DNA of 64,000 bases from Monilinia fructicola (GCA_008692225.1 VICG01000014.1:1923001-1987000), one strand, 5' to 3'. Counted from the first letter of the stretch, positions 1 to 13,765 are shown. Numbers and translations are program-made. The notes: generated by a model from the letters alone, not told the origin.

Positions 1-561
1 CATCAACCCCTCAACTCCGCGAAATAGAAAACATCTTAAGCAGCATCTATTATTTCAAGAATCTTCAAAACCCGACAGTGACCTTAACTCCATTCTATAA
101 GCTTTTATGAAAACGTCATAACGTACGAATCTTTGAACCTATACGAATGCTCATTATCATCTCCCGAAAACATAATGAAGGAGCATGCTGAATCTAGACA
201 CAGCAAAACTAATTACAAGTTGTAATGATATCAAGGGCAGTCATGACACAGAACGAAGATACTGGTAGTTGCGGAACAGAGATGGAGTCTCACGGTCCAC
301 CATATAATTATTAGTATTCCGCCGATCAGAGAGTGGAGTACGTAAAATGGATTGTGAACACCACCATTGCAATCCAATACCAGTTATAGATATCTTGGGA
401 GCTAGTCTCCGTTGAATTCGCATATTTCTAGGATGAAATGTTGAAGATGCATGGAAAACACTGGCTAATTGGTAAACAGTTGGATGCTAACCTTGGAAGA
501 ACATGATAGAGACATAACGGGCTCGGGGTTGAGCCTTCGACTCGGAGGTGATTATATGCAC
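1..561. other. Window edge, no gene recognised
   Basis: Non-coding flank downstream of the GlcNAc-6-phosphate deacetylase gene. Only short open frames occur, and none has a convincing protein composition or splice signals. It probably holds the 3' UTR and terminator of that gene just below position 562, but no specific signal can be assigned. Confidence 0.6.
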
Positions 562-2063
562 TCAATTCCTGCTCCATATCTTTTTTCCCATCACCCAAGT
601 TTGAAATAGATCCCCGCGATCATTTAGAACCACAAAATCCCCTCTCTTACCGGCCATAATCCGTCCTCTATCCTCTAAGAGCATCGCATTTGCCACATTT
701 TCTGTAACAGTCAATACCGCCTTCTCAAGAGGTAGACATGCCCATTCCATGAGGTTCCTCACGCATTGATCTAACGGAATACATGTTCCCACTAGAGTTT
801 CTGTTCCAGATATCGTAACTTTGTTTCCAACTTTGAGTTGCGGATGTGGAATTTGCGAATGTCCAGGGTACAGACCGTCGGGAAGACCAGAGAGCTCGAC
901 GGAATCTGTTATCAGGATGGCTTTCTCTGGACCGGAGTGGTAGGCTAGAGAAACGATTGATGGATGAAGGCTTTGGTTTATCAGCATGAAATAGCAAAGC
1001 AGGGATGAATTGGAAAAGACGTCACGAAATGACATAGGAAGGTAGAAACATGTGACGTGACAAAGTTGACAAAGTTGACAAAGTCCAGATGCGCAAAGCC
1101 TAGCGTTAAGATTTGTAACCGTTACCCTGACTGGGAGTTGATAACTCTATATTCCCCAACTCAATTGGGCAGTTATGGATCTCCATGATTGAAGTTATCG
1201 CATATCTTGACCATGCTTCTGATTCATGAGGAATAAGTAATTTACTTACTGAATAGCATCAGCAATTAGTGAGAAATATGGTGACGCTTGACCTGATATG
1301 AGCCCTATGGATCTTTAGTAACAACTCACAAGTACAACCACTTCAACTCACCGGCCAATCCAGGTTCCCTGTGATGTAAGGGATTCATAGCATTAAAAGT
1401 GTGCGTCAAAAGTGTTGCACCAGCCAACTTCCCTTGACATCCCTCCTCAAAACTGGCGGCACTGTGGCCCATACTCACTTTGATATCATAGTCACGGACC
1501 AGGCTCCTGATATGTGTCAATGAACCCGGTAGCTCTGGGGCTATTGTAACAAGTTTGATCGCAGTTCTCAGATTGTGCTCTCCATAAACGTCTTCGAGAG
1601 ATGAAGATTCTGGGATGTGCATATTTTCGGCATTATGGGCACCTTTCTTACTTGGAGCAAGAAAAGGTCCTTCAACGTGAGCGCCTAAAACACTCGCACC
1701 TGTAGACGAATCAAACGGTCTTAGGAACGGTAGAACTTTTTGAAAGATATCGGGTTGAACAGTTGGTACTGTGGGGTAAAATGCAGTTACTCCTGTGCTT
1801 GGAAGATAATGCGATAGTTTCTGTAAAGCATCTTGATAATGAAGAGGATCAACATAATTGGTAAAATGGAAGCCCAGGGCACCATTTATTTGCAATTCGA
1901 TGAATCCAGGAGCGATCATCCTGTGCTCGAGATCTATCACCAGGGCATCGTCCCTACAGTCTTCATTTGGAATTATCATACCATGGCCGTTGATTGTGAG
2001 GGGAGCTTCCACGAGGCTGCCTTGAAAACATTGAACGCAGTTGATGAATTGAGTGTGTGTCAT
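562..2063 (-). CDS. nagA: N-acetylglucosamine-6-phosphate deacetylase
   Basis: Cytosolic amidohydrolase that turns GlcNAc-6-phosphate into glucosamine-6-phosphate plus acetate, the second step of GlcNAc catabolism from chitin or cell-wall turnover. I read three exons: 2063-1352, 1304-1250 and 970-562. They give one uninterrupted 391-residue protein, normal for the family. Intron 1 is 47 nt (GTGAGT..ATAG). Intron 2 is 279 nt, with donor GTAAGT and a good branch site (TGCTGATAA) next to acceptor AAAG. Visible motifs are the metal ligand Glu131 in HVEGPF, His200 in MGHS, His221 in THTFNAM, His256 in DAIH and the catalytic Asp278 in LITDS. The usual D-G-x-H loop reads D-A-I-H here, a mild oddity. 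The next gene (tricalbin-like) is divergent. The middle exon is only 55 nt and easy to miss; without it the gene looks broken. Family assignment is secure; the symbol follows the general family name. Confidence 0.92.
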
Positions 2064-3154
2064 ATTTCAAAATTTGGTTTCACGTTCATGAAGATATCAG
2101 AAATGGAAGACAGACCTTGTTGTAAGATGAGCTAGAGTACTTGTCATTTTTCTTATCCTTCTCTTGGGAGAAAATATGACACCTGCCGTGCAGGTGAGGT
2201 CAAATGAGGATAGAAATGCTACCCTACTCCATATTTTCCAAGGTTGAGAGGTCTGATTGGCCACGAGACATGTGAGATTACGGAGTAGAGACGAGGAAAT
2301 GAAGGGGCCAATAGAAATTAAACGAAAATGATATTTTTAGATTGGAGCTACCCCTGGCTGGAGCGGCCCTGTCCTGTCAATCAGTCTGTCCTGTACTGTA
2401 CTGTAACTTAAGGAACACCTCGGAGCACCAGTGAGGGGAGTGGAAGTCTGAAGATCATCTCGGAGAAGTTTCCCCGATCGAAGCTTTTTCCTTTTGAGCT
2501 CATCGTCGCATTCATTACAATAATAAGTTACCATCTCATCCAATCCATATCGATGTCGAGAGTCATCTTTCCAATCTACTTTACTTATTTTATGCATAGT
2601 ACTAGTAGACGGATCGAAGAACAAATCAAGAATGCAATTCAGTTCAATATCTTGTCATTTGTCAAATTCACTCCCGCGTGGTGATTGCGTGGCTGATCCA
2701 TGGATGGATCCATGGATATTCTAGTTCTTGGCTGGGAATGGAATGTCTCCAGTGAAGCTACAAGTACAAGTATTCATTAGAACTATGACATCACCAGTTT
2801 TCCTTGTTATACAATTTCAATTACCAACACCAACACCAACAATCATTTCACAACAAGAATCTTTTCTTCTTTCTTCATCTTCATCTTCATCTTCATCTTC
2901 ATCTTCCTTTGCCTTTTACCATTCTGCCTTGAGAAAATACTGCTGATTGTTGATACAGTACGAACATCTTCAACTTCATGATTCTTGTTCTCTGCCTTCG
3001 TTTGTGGTTTTGCTTGAGCACTACCTAGGTACCGAGTAATTAGTTCCAAGTACTTGTATTCCTCCCGCATCTTTCTCCACCCCCTCCTCCTCCCCCTCCC
3101 CCTCCCCCGCCTTTTGCTCTTCGACTTCACATCAACAACCCTTCTACCTCCAAA
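2064..3154. promoter_or_regulatory. Divergent promoter region, nagA / tricalbin-like gene
   Basis: About 1.1 kb between two divergent start codons. It holds a direct/inverted GATCCATG repeat at 2696-2720, a TCTTCA hexamer run at about 2872-2907, and a strongly pyrimidine-rich tract at 3060-3125 just before the plus-strand ATG. CT-rich tracts of that kind are common upstream of fungal genes. A 95-codon minus frame at 2337-2624 has a CNEC motif but no other support and is left out as a gene. Specific factor sites are not claimed. Confidence 0.5.
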
Positions 3155-6100
3155 ATGTCGAATGATCATAAGAAAGGTCCTGGAGCACATTACTCTGGGG
3201 CTAATCCCATTCCAAATATTCAGCGATTTGTGGAAGGCTTAGATTCCGATAAGAGAGATAGAGATGCAAAAATCAATGAACATTTACAGCAACGCGATCA
3301 TGCAGAGGCTGCAGATCATCCGCAAGGACAACCACATGGCGTTGATGGAACAAGGAAAATTGTTACGGATCCAACAACTGGAAAGGATGTAGAAATTGAG
3401 GATGTTAATGCGGATTTTATGAAAGCTGTTGATAAAACCACAGGTATGTCAGTTTCCCACGCCCATCCCAGTGACAATGGCAGTGGCAGTGGCAGTGCCA
3501 GTACCATTCAATTGTAAGACTTTACTAACTTTTATCCCGGCAGCTTTCCGTTCCAAATGCAAACCTCAATAAGCCTACACCAGTGAAGACAGAAGCAACC
3601 CAATCGGGAGAGGAATATAGAAACACTCAAGACATCACCGCACCACCAGATCCAGTCGAGCCTGGAAGTACTTCCGATGTTCCAATCCATGGAGAAAAGA
3701 CCAATATTTTATTTCATCCCACACCCTCCATTAGCTATGAACCAATGTATCAATCTCTCGAGCAACGAACAACCTTACTTGTCGCGGGCATCTTCCTTGC
3801 GATTGTGGTTTTAGGGAAAATGTTTGGTGGATCTGTATATGGTCTCATTCCTTTGGGTGCATGTATTGCATCAGGGGTGTTCCTTTGGATGAAAGAGGTA
3901 GTTCGATCTGGTCGAGATCTTGAATGGCATAGTGAAAGACAGAGGGGTCAAATGGTTGGTAGATTCAACCAACGATATATTTTCCCAGCGAAGCTAACAT
4001 GGGTAGGCAACTGCAAATCTAATTCCTGAATCTGTCGAATGGATTAATACTCTAATGGGTGTTATGTGGGGACTCATCGATCCCGATTTATTCGTCTCTG
4101 TGGCGGATACCCTCGAAGATGTGATGCAAGCATCAGTACCTGGTGTCATTGAAAATGTTCGAGTTGCTGAAATTAATCAAGGAACGAATCCTTTCCGAAT
4201 TCTGAGCTTGAGAGCTCTCCCTGATGGTCATGTTCAGGAAATGAAAGATGACATTCATAGACAAAATGAGAAAAATAAAGATCCCCAAGAATTGGCTGCA
4301 GATGAGGAGGGTGGAGACTATTACAACTTGGAATGCTCTTTTGCATACCATGCTGAGCCTTCAGGAGGTGGAACTTCCGAAAAAGCTAAAAATATGCATA
4401 TGCACCTGGTATTTTACCTCGGTATAAAAGGACTCTTTGGAGTGTAAGTTTTTATGTCTCTCATATATCGGTGAACATTGCTAACGATATAGTCCTCTTC
4501 CAATTTTTGTTGAGCTTCAGGGTCTTGTCGGTACAGTTAGATTACGTCTCCAGCTTTCTCCTGAACCTCCATTCTTGAAGGCCCTTACATTCACATTGAT
4601 GGGGCTTCCAAAGGTTCAAGCTGGATGTGTGCCTATGATTGAAACTGGTGTCAACATTCTTAACCTTCCTCTGATCTCCAATTTCGTCAACTATGCCATC
4701 GGTGCCGCTGCGAACGAATATGTTGCTCCAAAATCTATGACTCTAGATATGGCTAAATTATTGAAGGGCGACGATATTCAAAAGGATGTCGAAGCGCTCG
4801 GCGTTCTTTGGATCCGAATTCACAAGGCTACGGGCCTCAGCAAACAGGATCGCCGTGGAAGTGAAGGTGGCGGAAGTGATCCTTACATCACTGTTAGCTT
4901 CTCCAAATATGGCAAACCAATGTACTGCACACGAGTTATTCAGGATGATCTGAATCCAATTTGGGAAGAGACTTGCGCGTTACTCGTCACTCCGGATCTC
5001 ATCAAAGCTGATGAACAACTTTCAATGGAACTCTGGGATTCTGATCGATCAACTTCTGACGACGTTGTTGGCAAAGTCGAATTATCCATGCAAAAAATGA
5101 TCCAGCACCCAGGAAAAATGTATCCACAAGTTTCAAAGCTACGTGGTATGGATTCCGATAGTTCTATGCCCGGTGAACTTCATTGGGAAGTCGGTTACTT
5201 TGGTAAACCACAATTCAGACCCGCAATGAGAAGCCATGGAAAGGATGTCAATCTCCCCAAGGAATTGCAGGATAAGGAAGAATTACAAGATCCCAAAGGA
5301 AGTCTTGATACTTCTGAAGAGGATGCTGTGGTTCACACTCCTCCCGATCCACTATGGCCAAGTGGTGTTTGCAGCGTTATCATTCATCAAATTGTTAACC
5401 TCGAATTACAGAATATTAAAGGTAGTGATGGTAAGCGAAAGGGTAGAGAATTTGAACCTGCTGTAGAAGCTGGGGAGAATAAGGAAGAGGAACACAAGAA
5501 GTTGCCAAGCAGTTATTGCACTATCTTATACAATGATGAGCTGGTGAGTCATGTTTCTCCATTATGATATATTGTTCCTAACTCCTGTCAGGTATATCGT
5601 ACACGCTCAAAAGTTGTCAGCTCTAAGCCTATCTTCAACGCAGGCACTGAGCGTTTCATACGTGATTGGAGATCAGCTATTGTTACAGTTACAGTTAGAG
5701 ACCAACGTATGAGGCAACACGATCCAATCCTTGGAGTCGTTCCTTTGAAGCTATCGGATCTCTTACAAACCAGTTCTCAAGTTACAAGATGGTATCCTCT
5801 TGATGGTGGAATTGGTTTCGGTCGTATCAGAATTTCTGTCCTCTTTCGAAGCATCGAAACAAGATTACCACCACAGCAACTTGGTTGGGATGTAGGAACA
5901 TTCGAATTTACATCTGACAGGATTGTGGCTACAGGATACGCAAACAACTCAAAGTTGAAGCTTAGAACCGGAGGAAGTGTTGGAAAGATTAATCGTAATC
6001 AATGTCAAAAGTTGGAAGAGGGTAATGGTGTATTCTGGGATCTGGCGAAAAAGGAAGGAAAGAATAATGTTCGACTTCCTGTCAAATATCGTTACCGTTC

Positions 6101-7049
6101 CCCAATCGTTTTCGAATTTCATGTCACCGGAAAGCGCGGAGCGGATGCTTATGCAGTAATTTGGCTTCACGAATTGGAAGATAATAAAGAGGAAGATATC
6201 AGTATCCCAATCTGGAAGACCGACAAAGGCATGAGGCTTGCTCAAAACTACATCACTGAGCAGAATTTCCACGATATTCCAGATATTAATATTGAGGAGA
6301 TTGGACGTCTTAGATTCTCTGGGCGATTCAAAGCTGGTATGGATCAAGATCATGAAAGATTCGTTACCGACAATGATTCTCGAGAAACTCAAGAAACATG
6401 GGAGGCATGTCATTCTGAAGGTGTACGTGATCTGATTGTCAACAAGGAAATTCCGCCAGCCGTTCAAAGACTTCATGATCAATCTCTAACCCAAGGAAGA
6501 GATGTTCTTAGTCAAGCCGATGAAGACGAAAAGAGTAAGTGGTTGGATCAAGATGGTACTGATTGGAGTGGGGCTTTTGGTCAGGATCCTGCTCAGTACG
6601 TAAATAGAGGTGGTTACGGACAAAAGTATGAGGATGCTGATTATGAGGATAGCATGGTTCGTAAACCACGAGGCGAGGGTGGATGCGTTGAAGCGAAACT
6701 GAATGAAGATATGAGCGAGTACACCAACAATACTTCAACATCTTCAGACTCTGAAGACTCAGATGCCGAATCAGATCTCGGTTTGAATGATGCTACGACT
6801 AGATCGACGATCGAGGGTGGAGAAGGTGGACAGAACGGGTCAAGTCATTCTGAGAATCCAATCAAACAATATCAAAACTACAAGGAGAATTCGAAGGGTT
6901 TGCATAGGAAACAGAGGGGCTTGATGCAATGGAAGCCAATGAGAAATTTGGCTTTTGCAAAGGATGAGATGAAATTTGCGGCGAGGAGAATAAAAAATAA
7001 AGCGAGCTTGAGTGGGAGACAGCCGGATGTCGAGACAGAAACTGGATAG
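3155..7049 (+). CDS. Tricalbin/Mug190-like SMP and C2 domain membrane tether
   Basis: Large protein with a membrane hairpin, an SMP-type lipid-transfer region and two C2 domains, as in tricalbins/extended synaptotagmins and the fungal Mug190 group. These sit at ER-plasma membrane contacts and move lipids. Exons: 3155-3443, 3544-3954, 4007-4443, 4493-5543 and 5592-7049. Expected product is about 1,214 aa. A hydrophobic hairpin lies at about residues 172-215 and the SMP-like region from about 234 (PESVEWINTL, ADTLEDVMQ, GVIENVRV) to 480. C2A is at about 480-600 (GGSDPYITVSF, DLNPIWEET), C2B at about 667-800, and the tail is acidic then basic. Exon 1 joins exon 2 in frame only if the AAAA run at 3434-3437 is one base shorter (giving D-K-P-Q-L-S-V-P). 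As written, the frame hits a stop soon after the junction. All other junctions keep phase. Intron 2 has the weak donor GTTGGT. Family is secure; the exact orthologue name is inferred. Confidence 0.9.
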
Positions 7050-8281
7050 TTTGGGAGCTTTGAAGATTTCACCGCTTAGCTCATGGGTCTTGGGATATTG
7101 GAGAGAGGATATGAATGACATTACTAGTACATTCGGCATGGTATAAGTGCATTTATTGGCATTGCGTATGGGAGTTCAGTGGCAAAATCATGGTTGGGAA
7201 ACAAGGGAACGATTCAAGGATACGATGCATGTATTATGTGATGATGAAAAGGAAACGGGATAATTAGCTGCTTTGAAAGCAGTAATGAATATAATTTTAT
7301 CTAAATAACAAGCATTCCTCGTTTCATTTGATCTATTGACTGTGTATATCTTTGCACCACTTGTCGCTCGACAAGAGAGACTGGAGCATGGACTTGTGGT
7401 TTCTGTTTACTCAAGCCATTCGTCCAAGATTGATCTACCTGAACGACCCAAATGCAGCATTCACCATTGTCATTTCAGCGTCTCAACGTTCAATCGGCTC
7501 ATATAGTTCCCACTCATGATCACACCTTTCATCATTCTACATATTCAACCATCGACTTTCCCATCCATGTCACCTGATAGTAATCTTCACAACACACTGG
7601 TTTATAGTCTTTGCAGTCATCGGACAAGGCTAAGATATGACATTGTCTTGGAGAGCAATGTGCTGGAAATTGAATCCTATAGTCTTGGTGTGTGATATCT
7701 GGCGCTGTTTTCGTGTGTAACCTGCTTGATAGTTATTTATGCCGAGTCTTGCGATATTAGCAGTGTAGATGACTTGATGCAGCGGTGGTGATCTAGAGGC
7801 ATGATGTGATTCAGCGGCATGGAGTAAGTGTATCGTGTGTCCTGGGAAGCCATTTGTTTGGGCGTAGGTGGGATTAACGCAGTCTAGATTGTGAAATCGA
7901 CATATGGGAAATTAGACGGAAATTTGTAGGAGGATAGTTCTAACCTTAATCCTTGCCATAGGTAAAACAGTGAGTTAAGTCTCTCTGCAGTATCTTCCTC
8001 TAATCCACATTCTTTGAACTACCGAATCAATCTACAGTAGCTTCACCGACACTCACTACCATGTGAGGTTATGCTAGTGCTCCCCTTACCCCACCAAAAG
8101 CCCCTTACTAATCATGTTGTCCCCTCTACCAACCCCGCCAAAGCCTGACATTATCCGAGTAACGCCAGGAATATACAGGTATATATATAATTATACATAT
8201 CTCAAGTATTTACCTCCCAAATCCCTCCCCTTCTCCTCCTAACCACCGATCGTCAATTCCACCACCCATCCCCTCGCAGCC
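7050..8281. other. Intergenic region, nothing recognised
   Basis: About 1.2 kb between two plus-strand genes. I see no open frame with coding character, no repeat of note and no RNA gene. It should contain the 3' UTR of the tricalbin-like gene and the promoter of the Dabb gene. Confidence 0.6.
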
Positions 8282-8911
8282 ATGACCCTCGTTCACATAG
8301 TTCTTTTTGAGTTCAAACCCAACACACACAAAGATGAAATAGACGATGTAAGATTCGCTTCCCGTTCCCATTCCCATTCCCTTCCGTTTCATCCCATTAT
8401 ACCGTCTCAAATTGCAGCCGAAAGCTGACATACAAAAGCTATGCAAACACATGGTCTCCCTCTCAACCCTGTGTATACACCCCGAGTCCAATAAAACCAT
8501 ACATCCTAGCTTCATCTGGCGGAAGGGATAATTCGCCAGAGGGCCACCAAGTAGTGTTACACCCTATCTTTTGATTTTATTCCTGCTACACATACTCTTT
8601 ACCCCATACCCTATACCTTCCCCACTTCCGATCCCTTGCTCCTTTCGTCCCATTCCCATTCCCCTTCCCATGAGCCAAGTTCCCCATCCCCTTATCATAA
8701 TCATAATCACAATCTCCAATCACGAATCGAACCAACTAACCACCCCCATTCCAAGGGAGGCTTTTCCCACGGTTTCGTATCGCATTTTGCGAATGGCGCT
8801 GATCGCGATTATTATGTGAAGGAGGATCCGGCACATTTGGAGTTTGTGGCCAAGGCGGGGAGGATATTGCAGAATGTTCGGGTTGTGGATTATGATATGG
8901 GGGTATTTTAG
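8282..8911 (+). CDS. Stress-responsive A/B barrel (Dabb) domain protein, frame broken
   Basis: Small dimeric alpha/beta-barrel protein of the Dabb family, which includes stress-induced proteins and a few enzymes; the substrate is unknown. Exons 8282-8347, 8418-8550 and 8756-8911 encode an expected 117 aa, typical for the family. Diagnostic pieces are the start MTLVHIVLFEFKP, then PYILASSGGRDNSPEGHQ, SHGFVSHF and DRDYYVKEDPAH, and the end VRVVDYDMGVF. Exon 2 changes frame at the AAAA run 8493-8496: with three A the protein reads on in the family pattern (S-N-K-P-Y-I), with four it meets a stop at 8527. Intron 2 is 205 nt and low in complexity. The break could be a real mutation, but the clean sequence on both sides and like breaks in neighbours point to a base-calling error. 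Confidence 0.85.
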
Positions 8912-9495
8912 AAGGGAGGGGTAGTGGTAGGGGTAGGGGTAGGGGTAGGGGTTCAGAGTTGGGGTTGGGGTCGGGGATGAGGATTGGGAATTGGGAATTG
9001 GGTGGGGATTCATGGAGCGTAGGGGTGAGTGGTGAGTGGTGAGTGGTGAGATCGGGGATGAGGTCAAGGAATCAGGTGAATGGAGGAGCGCGAAGCAGAG
9101 GTTAAGCCAAAGGGAAAATGAATAAGGGCGTCAAAAATACCGCTTAGTTGAGGTAACAGAGTTTAGTGAATTGGGGGAGAAAAAGAGAAATGGCCAGCCC
9201 TGGAGTGCCGGTCAACCTCTAATTCAGCAAAATACCCAAAACTGCACTCGATGAATAGATTGTCATTGTCATGAAATTTGTATTGCATTAAGTATCCGTA
9301 TAGTGTACAACTGTATGCAAATCTATCCTGCCTGAGGTATCACTGTTCCTAATTGCCAGCCTGAATAAAGTTGCCACCAAAGCGTGCCTCTGCAAGCTGA
9401 TCCCTAAATTCCGATCAAACGCCATCCAATGCATATCCATGCTTATGCCCCTTATATCACAAGTTCAAAAATCATCGTATCTATCATATCGTCAA
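8912..9495. other. Convergent intergenic region with G-rich hexamer repeats
   Basis: Lies between the 3' ends of the Dabb and ISA1 genes. It carries a GGGGTA/GTAGGG run at about 8928-8958, GGGTTGGGG-type repeats to 9000, and a GAGTGGT triplet repeat near 9030-9048. No gene was found. The run is not a telomere array, because it is short and of mixed unit. Confidence 0.6.
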
Positions 9496-10305
9496 TTAAA
9501 AGCCTTTGGCTGCTTTCCTTTCTGCTTCACGTGCTGCCGATTCGTCTTTCGTCATAAATGATTCACCCGCATCCGCAGGATTTGTCTGTGCATTGTTAAC
9601 AGAAGTCCTCACTAGACAGGATAACATGAGATGAATCTTCCAGCGAAACTTACCAATATTTGGATTATCAAACACAAATTTTTGCGCTTAGTCTATCCTC
9701 AACCAATCCATAGTACTACAATAATCTTCAGTTGTGCGGCTGGGTCGATCAAAACCTTGACTCCATCTTGTTCATGAACGATATCGCTCAAAGCTCCCTT
9801 CTCCACATATTTTAAGTCATATGCCGAACCACTGCATCCACGAGCTGCGACACTGATCTTGATGAGCTTTGCTTCGGGTTGGTTGCTTAGTTCGCGTAAA
9901 GCTTCGACGGCTCTTGGCGTGAGGGAAATGGTTTTCTTGAGAGGAACGAAGTTGTAACGAGGTCTCTTCTTTACTGGTTTGGACTTTTTGAGCTTCGGTT
10001 TCGGCAAAGTTAACACTAGGTGGTCGCGTATCATGAACTTGTGGAATGCCACCAGTGATTGGTGATTCTGGAATCGCGGCTGCGCGGGCGGGAGGTGGTG
10101 GTGGTGGAGGGGTAGAGAGTGTATATGTTTTGCCAGGTACTGGTCTGCATCTTGCGTTTCGCCTCAGCACCTGCGACTCCAGAAGAAGAGAAGTGACGAA
10201 AGAATGGCGACATTCTCGTAAAGGAGTTGATGATTGCGAAGAGGCAAATCGGAAAATGATAGGTGCTGATGATGTCAGAGGAGCAACAGCTCTTTGTAAT
10301 GACAT
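9496..10305 (-). CDS. ISA1: Mitochondrial iron-sulfur assembly protein ISA1/ISCA type, several frame breaks
   Basis: A-type Fe-S carrier that helps build [4Fe-4S] clusters in the mitochondrial matrix. The conserved core is clear: LTPRAVEALREL, RGCSGSAYDLKYV (first cluster cysteine), EQDGVKVLID, MDWL, KFVFDNPNI, and a last exon with the CGCGESF-type end carrying the other two cysteines. The N-terminal part is Ser/Arg-rich with RHFSSS, fitting a mitochondrial presequence. An intron lies at 9653-9586. The reading frame must be shifted repeatedly: an extra C at 9566-9568, an extra T in 9679-9683, missing bases near 9700 and 9719, and further shifts near 10006 and in the presequence (about 10135 and 10230). 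The function is essential in aerobic fungi and all motifs survive, so these look like sequence errors more than decay. A real pseudogene with a second copy elsewhere remains possible. Confidence 0.85.
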
Positions 10306-11566
<1,261 letters not shown>

Positions 11567-13765
11567 ATGGAGCCATCTCCTCTTACTCAACAAGCTCGCC
11601 CGGAAGTATTCCAACAAAAGATTGTAGAGTTGTACGAGGCTCTGTTCAAGGTGGGTTCGGGTTGATGGATGCGCATACCCTGTCGCATCATTTATACTGA
11701 TTAATGAATAGAGGATGAAGATGAGCCAGATAAGTCTGAGGGATTTTGGAAGGAATTCTTTTTGTTGCGACCCAATAAAGCCACATTGGCCAAACTATTC
11801 TCAATAGATTGAGTGCCGATGACTTGCTACATCTTCAGGTATGAGGGAAATCTATGGGAATATCAAGGGTCAACACTAATTCTGAAATAGATACAAACAA
11901 GGCAACTGTTTTCAAGGGCAGTGAAATGTATAAAAGCAGGAATACATCCAGCAGATGGACATGCGCTTGATGTAAGGTGATACCCCCCTCTGGATTATTT
12001 AGTAAGGCTGACAAACTTAGACTACCACAGCCTTCCTAGCAGCAGTCCTTTCAAAGAAATATACGAATCCGAGTTCAGATATCATAAGTGTTCTAGCAGG
12101 ATTAGATCAGGTGGATGCGACATTCACCGATTTCGTTGCGGCATTGGATGTCACAATTCGAACAGGAAGAGATTGTAGGTATATCATTCGGAGAGGGATA
12201 AGATACATATTAACAGTCCTGTCTGTAGTGGACATTCGCCGAAAAGCTATTGAAGTAGCATTGTCGGTGACCTCCGGCGCATATCAAACCAGTCTCCTCC
12301 TGTCTTACTTTACACACCGAGATCTTTTCCCTTCTCTTATGAAAGTATGAACTGTCTCTCCGCGCACATTTGATTCGAGCTTATGTTTTCAGTTTATTCA
12401 AGATTCAGATACCACCACCTCCCTAACATTCGAACCTTTTACACTTCTCGGACTGTTAGTCAATTACAACAAATTCGAATTTCAGAATCCTTACAGGTTA
12501 AGACTTGATGATTTCGTCAATGAAGGAACCATACAAAAGATAATACGTTCGGTGGGCCATACATGTACGAAGTCGAGAGCTAGATATATTGCGATTCAAG
12601 ATGATATACCCGAAGGATGGTCAATTGGGAGTACTCTGAGTATGTTGGGATTAGGGGCAATTGCTCCAGGCTCTAAATCAACTACTCCAACACTTGATCC
12701 AGATGCCGCAAAGGAGATGTTCTCAAAATTGTAGGTTGATATGGAGTGCCTGTCAAATCATACTAATCCTTCGGTAGACCTGGCAGCGAAGCAGCTGTTT
12801 TATTAGCTACATACGACTTTGCGCATGCGAATAAATTATTCTGCTTCAATCTGGTATCAATACCAGCGGAGAAAGGAATCGAACATCCTCTTAGTGCATA
12901 TCTATCCTTCACTTCTTACATCCTTCAACACGCCCATCTATCCTCTCGAACCGGTTTCTATGCTCGTACCAACCTCACCGTTCTAAGAATTATAATAGAA
13001 GACCAAGTACTATGCAAAAAGATATGTCATGAGGAAAGCAAGATGCCAGTTCGATTATGTCGACAAAGACAACCATTTTTACCCTTAGTTCGAGCAGATA
13101 GGATATTTGCTGCGCATTTGTTGGATGTTGCGATCGATGGTATCAATCATAATTTACGGAAGAGATTAGATGTAGATCTTTACATTCTATGCGTCGGTAT
13201 CATATTACGAATCATCTCCCACCTGTCGCGATCTCGAACACGACTCACGTACCACTGGTCTGAGTTGTTCCGATCTTTACTCGCACTTGTACGATTTCTT
13301 ACTACTTATACAACGGACCTAAAGAACCTGTTAAATATCGAAATTCTTCTCGATGATGTGGTCAATCTTATCGCGTTGTCTTTATCTGCAGGAGAAACAT
13401 TCTTACCTAGCCCTGCAGCATACGACGACTTGTTTTACAAACTGGTTGAAACTGGGGAGGTATTGGTAAAGTTCCGCGACAATTATAACCTCGGGAAACG
13501 ACCGAAGAGCTCAATAGATACACTGATCAGTGTCAGCACACATTATAATCAATTACTTACGGATGGATCGACGGGCAAGAGGAGACATCTTACGAGTGTG
13601 CAAGTTGCGGGGGTAATAAAACAAGGGTATGAAACTTTGAGCATTCAAGCCAAGGAGGGACTTGATGGATGGGAAAGGTATAGAGAAGCGGATGAAAAGA
13701 CATTCTTGAAGAAGATGGCCAGAACGGCAGTGGCAGATGTCAAGACTCTTGTGAGTGAGATATGA
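11567..13765 (+). CDS. ARMH3/DUF1741-type armadillo-like protein
   Basis: Matches the fungal relatives of human ARMH3 (C10orf76) and the S. pombe UPF0588/DUF1741 proteins. The human protein supports PI4KB and Golgi PI4P; the fungal role is less known. Seven exons: 11567-11650, 11714-11838, 11891-11971, 12021-12174, 12229-12344, 12393-12730 and 12778-13765. Phases agree at all junctions, giving about 628 aa. Family stretches include GFWKEFFLLRP, LSADDLLHLQ, KKYTNPSSDII, QVDATFTDFVAAL, YFTHRDLFPSLMK, LLVNYNKFEFQNPY, IQDDIPEGW, ATYDFAHANKLFCFNLV and SRTGFYARTNLTVL. Exon 2 is one base short near 11803: as written a stop follows CTATTCTCAATAGAT, and one added base restores reading into RLSADD. Exon 2 starts at the second AG of an AGAG pair. 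The ATG chosen gives MEPSPLTQQ; an ATG six bases upstream (11561) is out of frame. Confidence 0.88.

Noticed and set aside
562..2063. nagA as a broken gene
   Set aside because: It first looked interrupted, but the 55-nt middle exon and long second intron restore a complete frame with all active-site residues.
2337..2624. 95-codon minus frame with CNEC motif
   Set aside because: It lies in the divergent promoter, has no family match I can see, and ends in repetitive GTACTGTACTGT sequence.
8922..9000. GGGGTA repeats as telomeric or G-quadruplex element
   Set aside because: The array is short and irregular; quadruplex formation is possible but not supported by anything specific.
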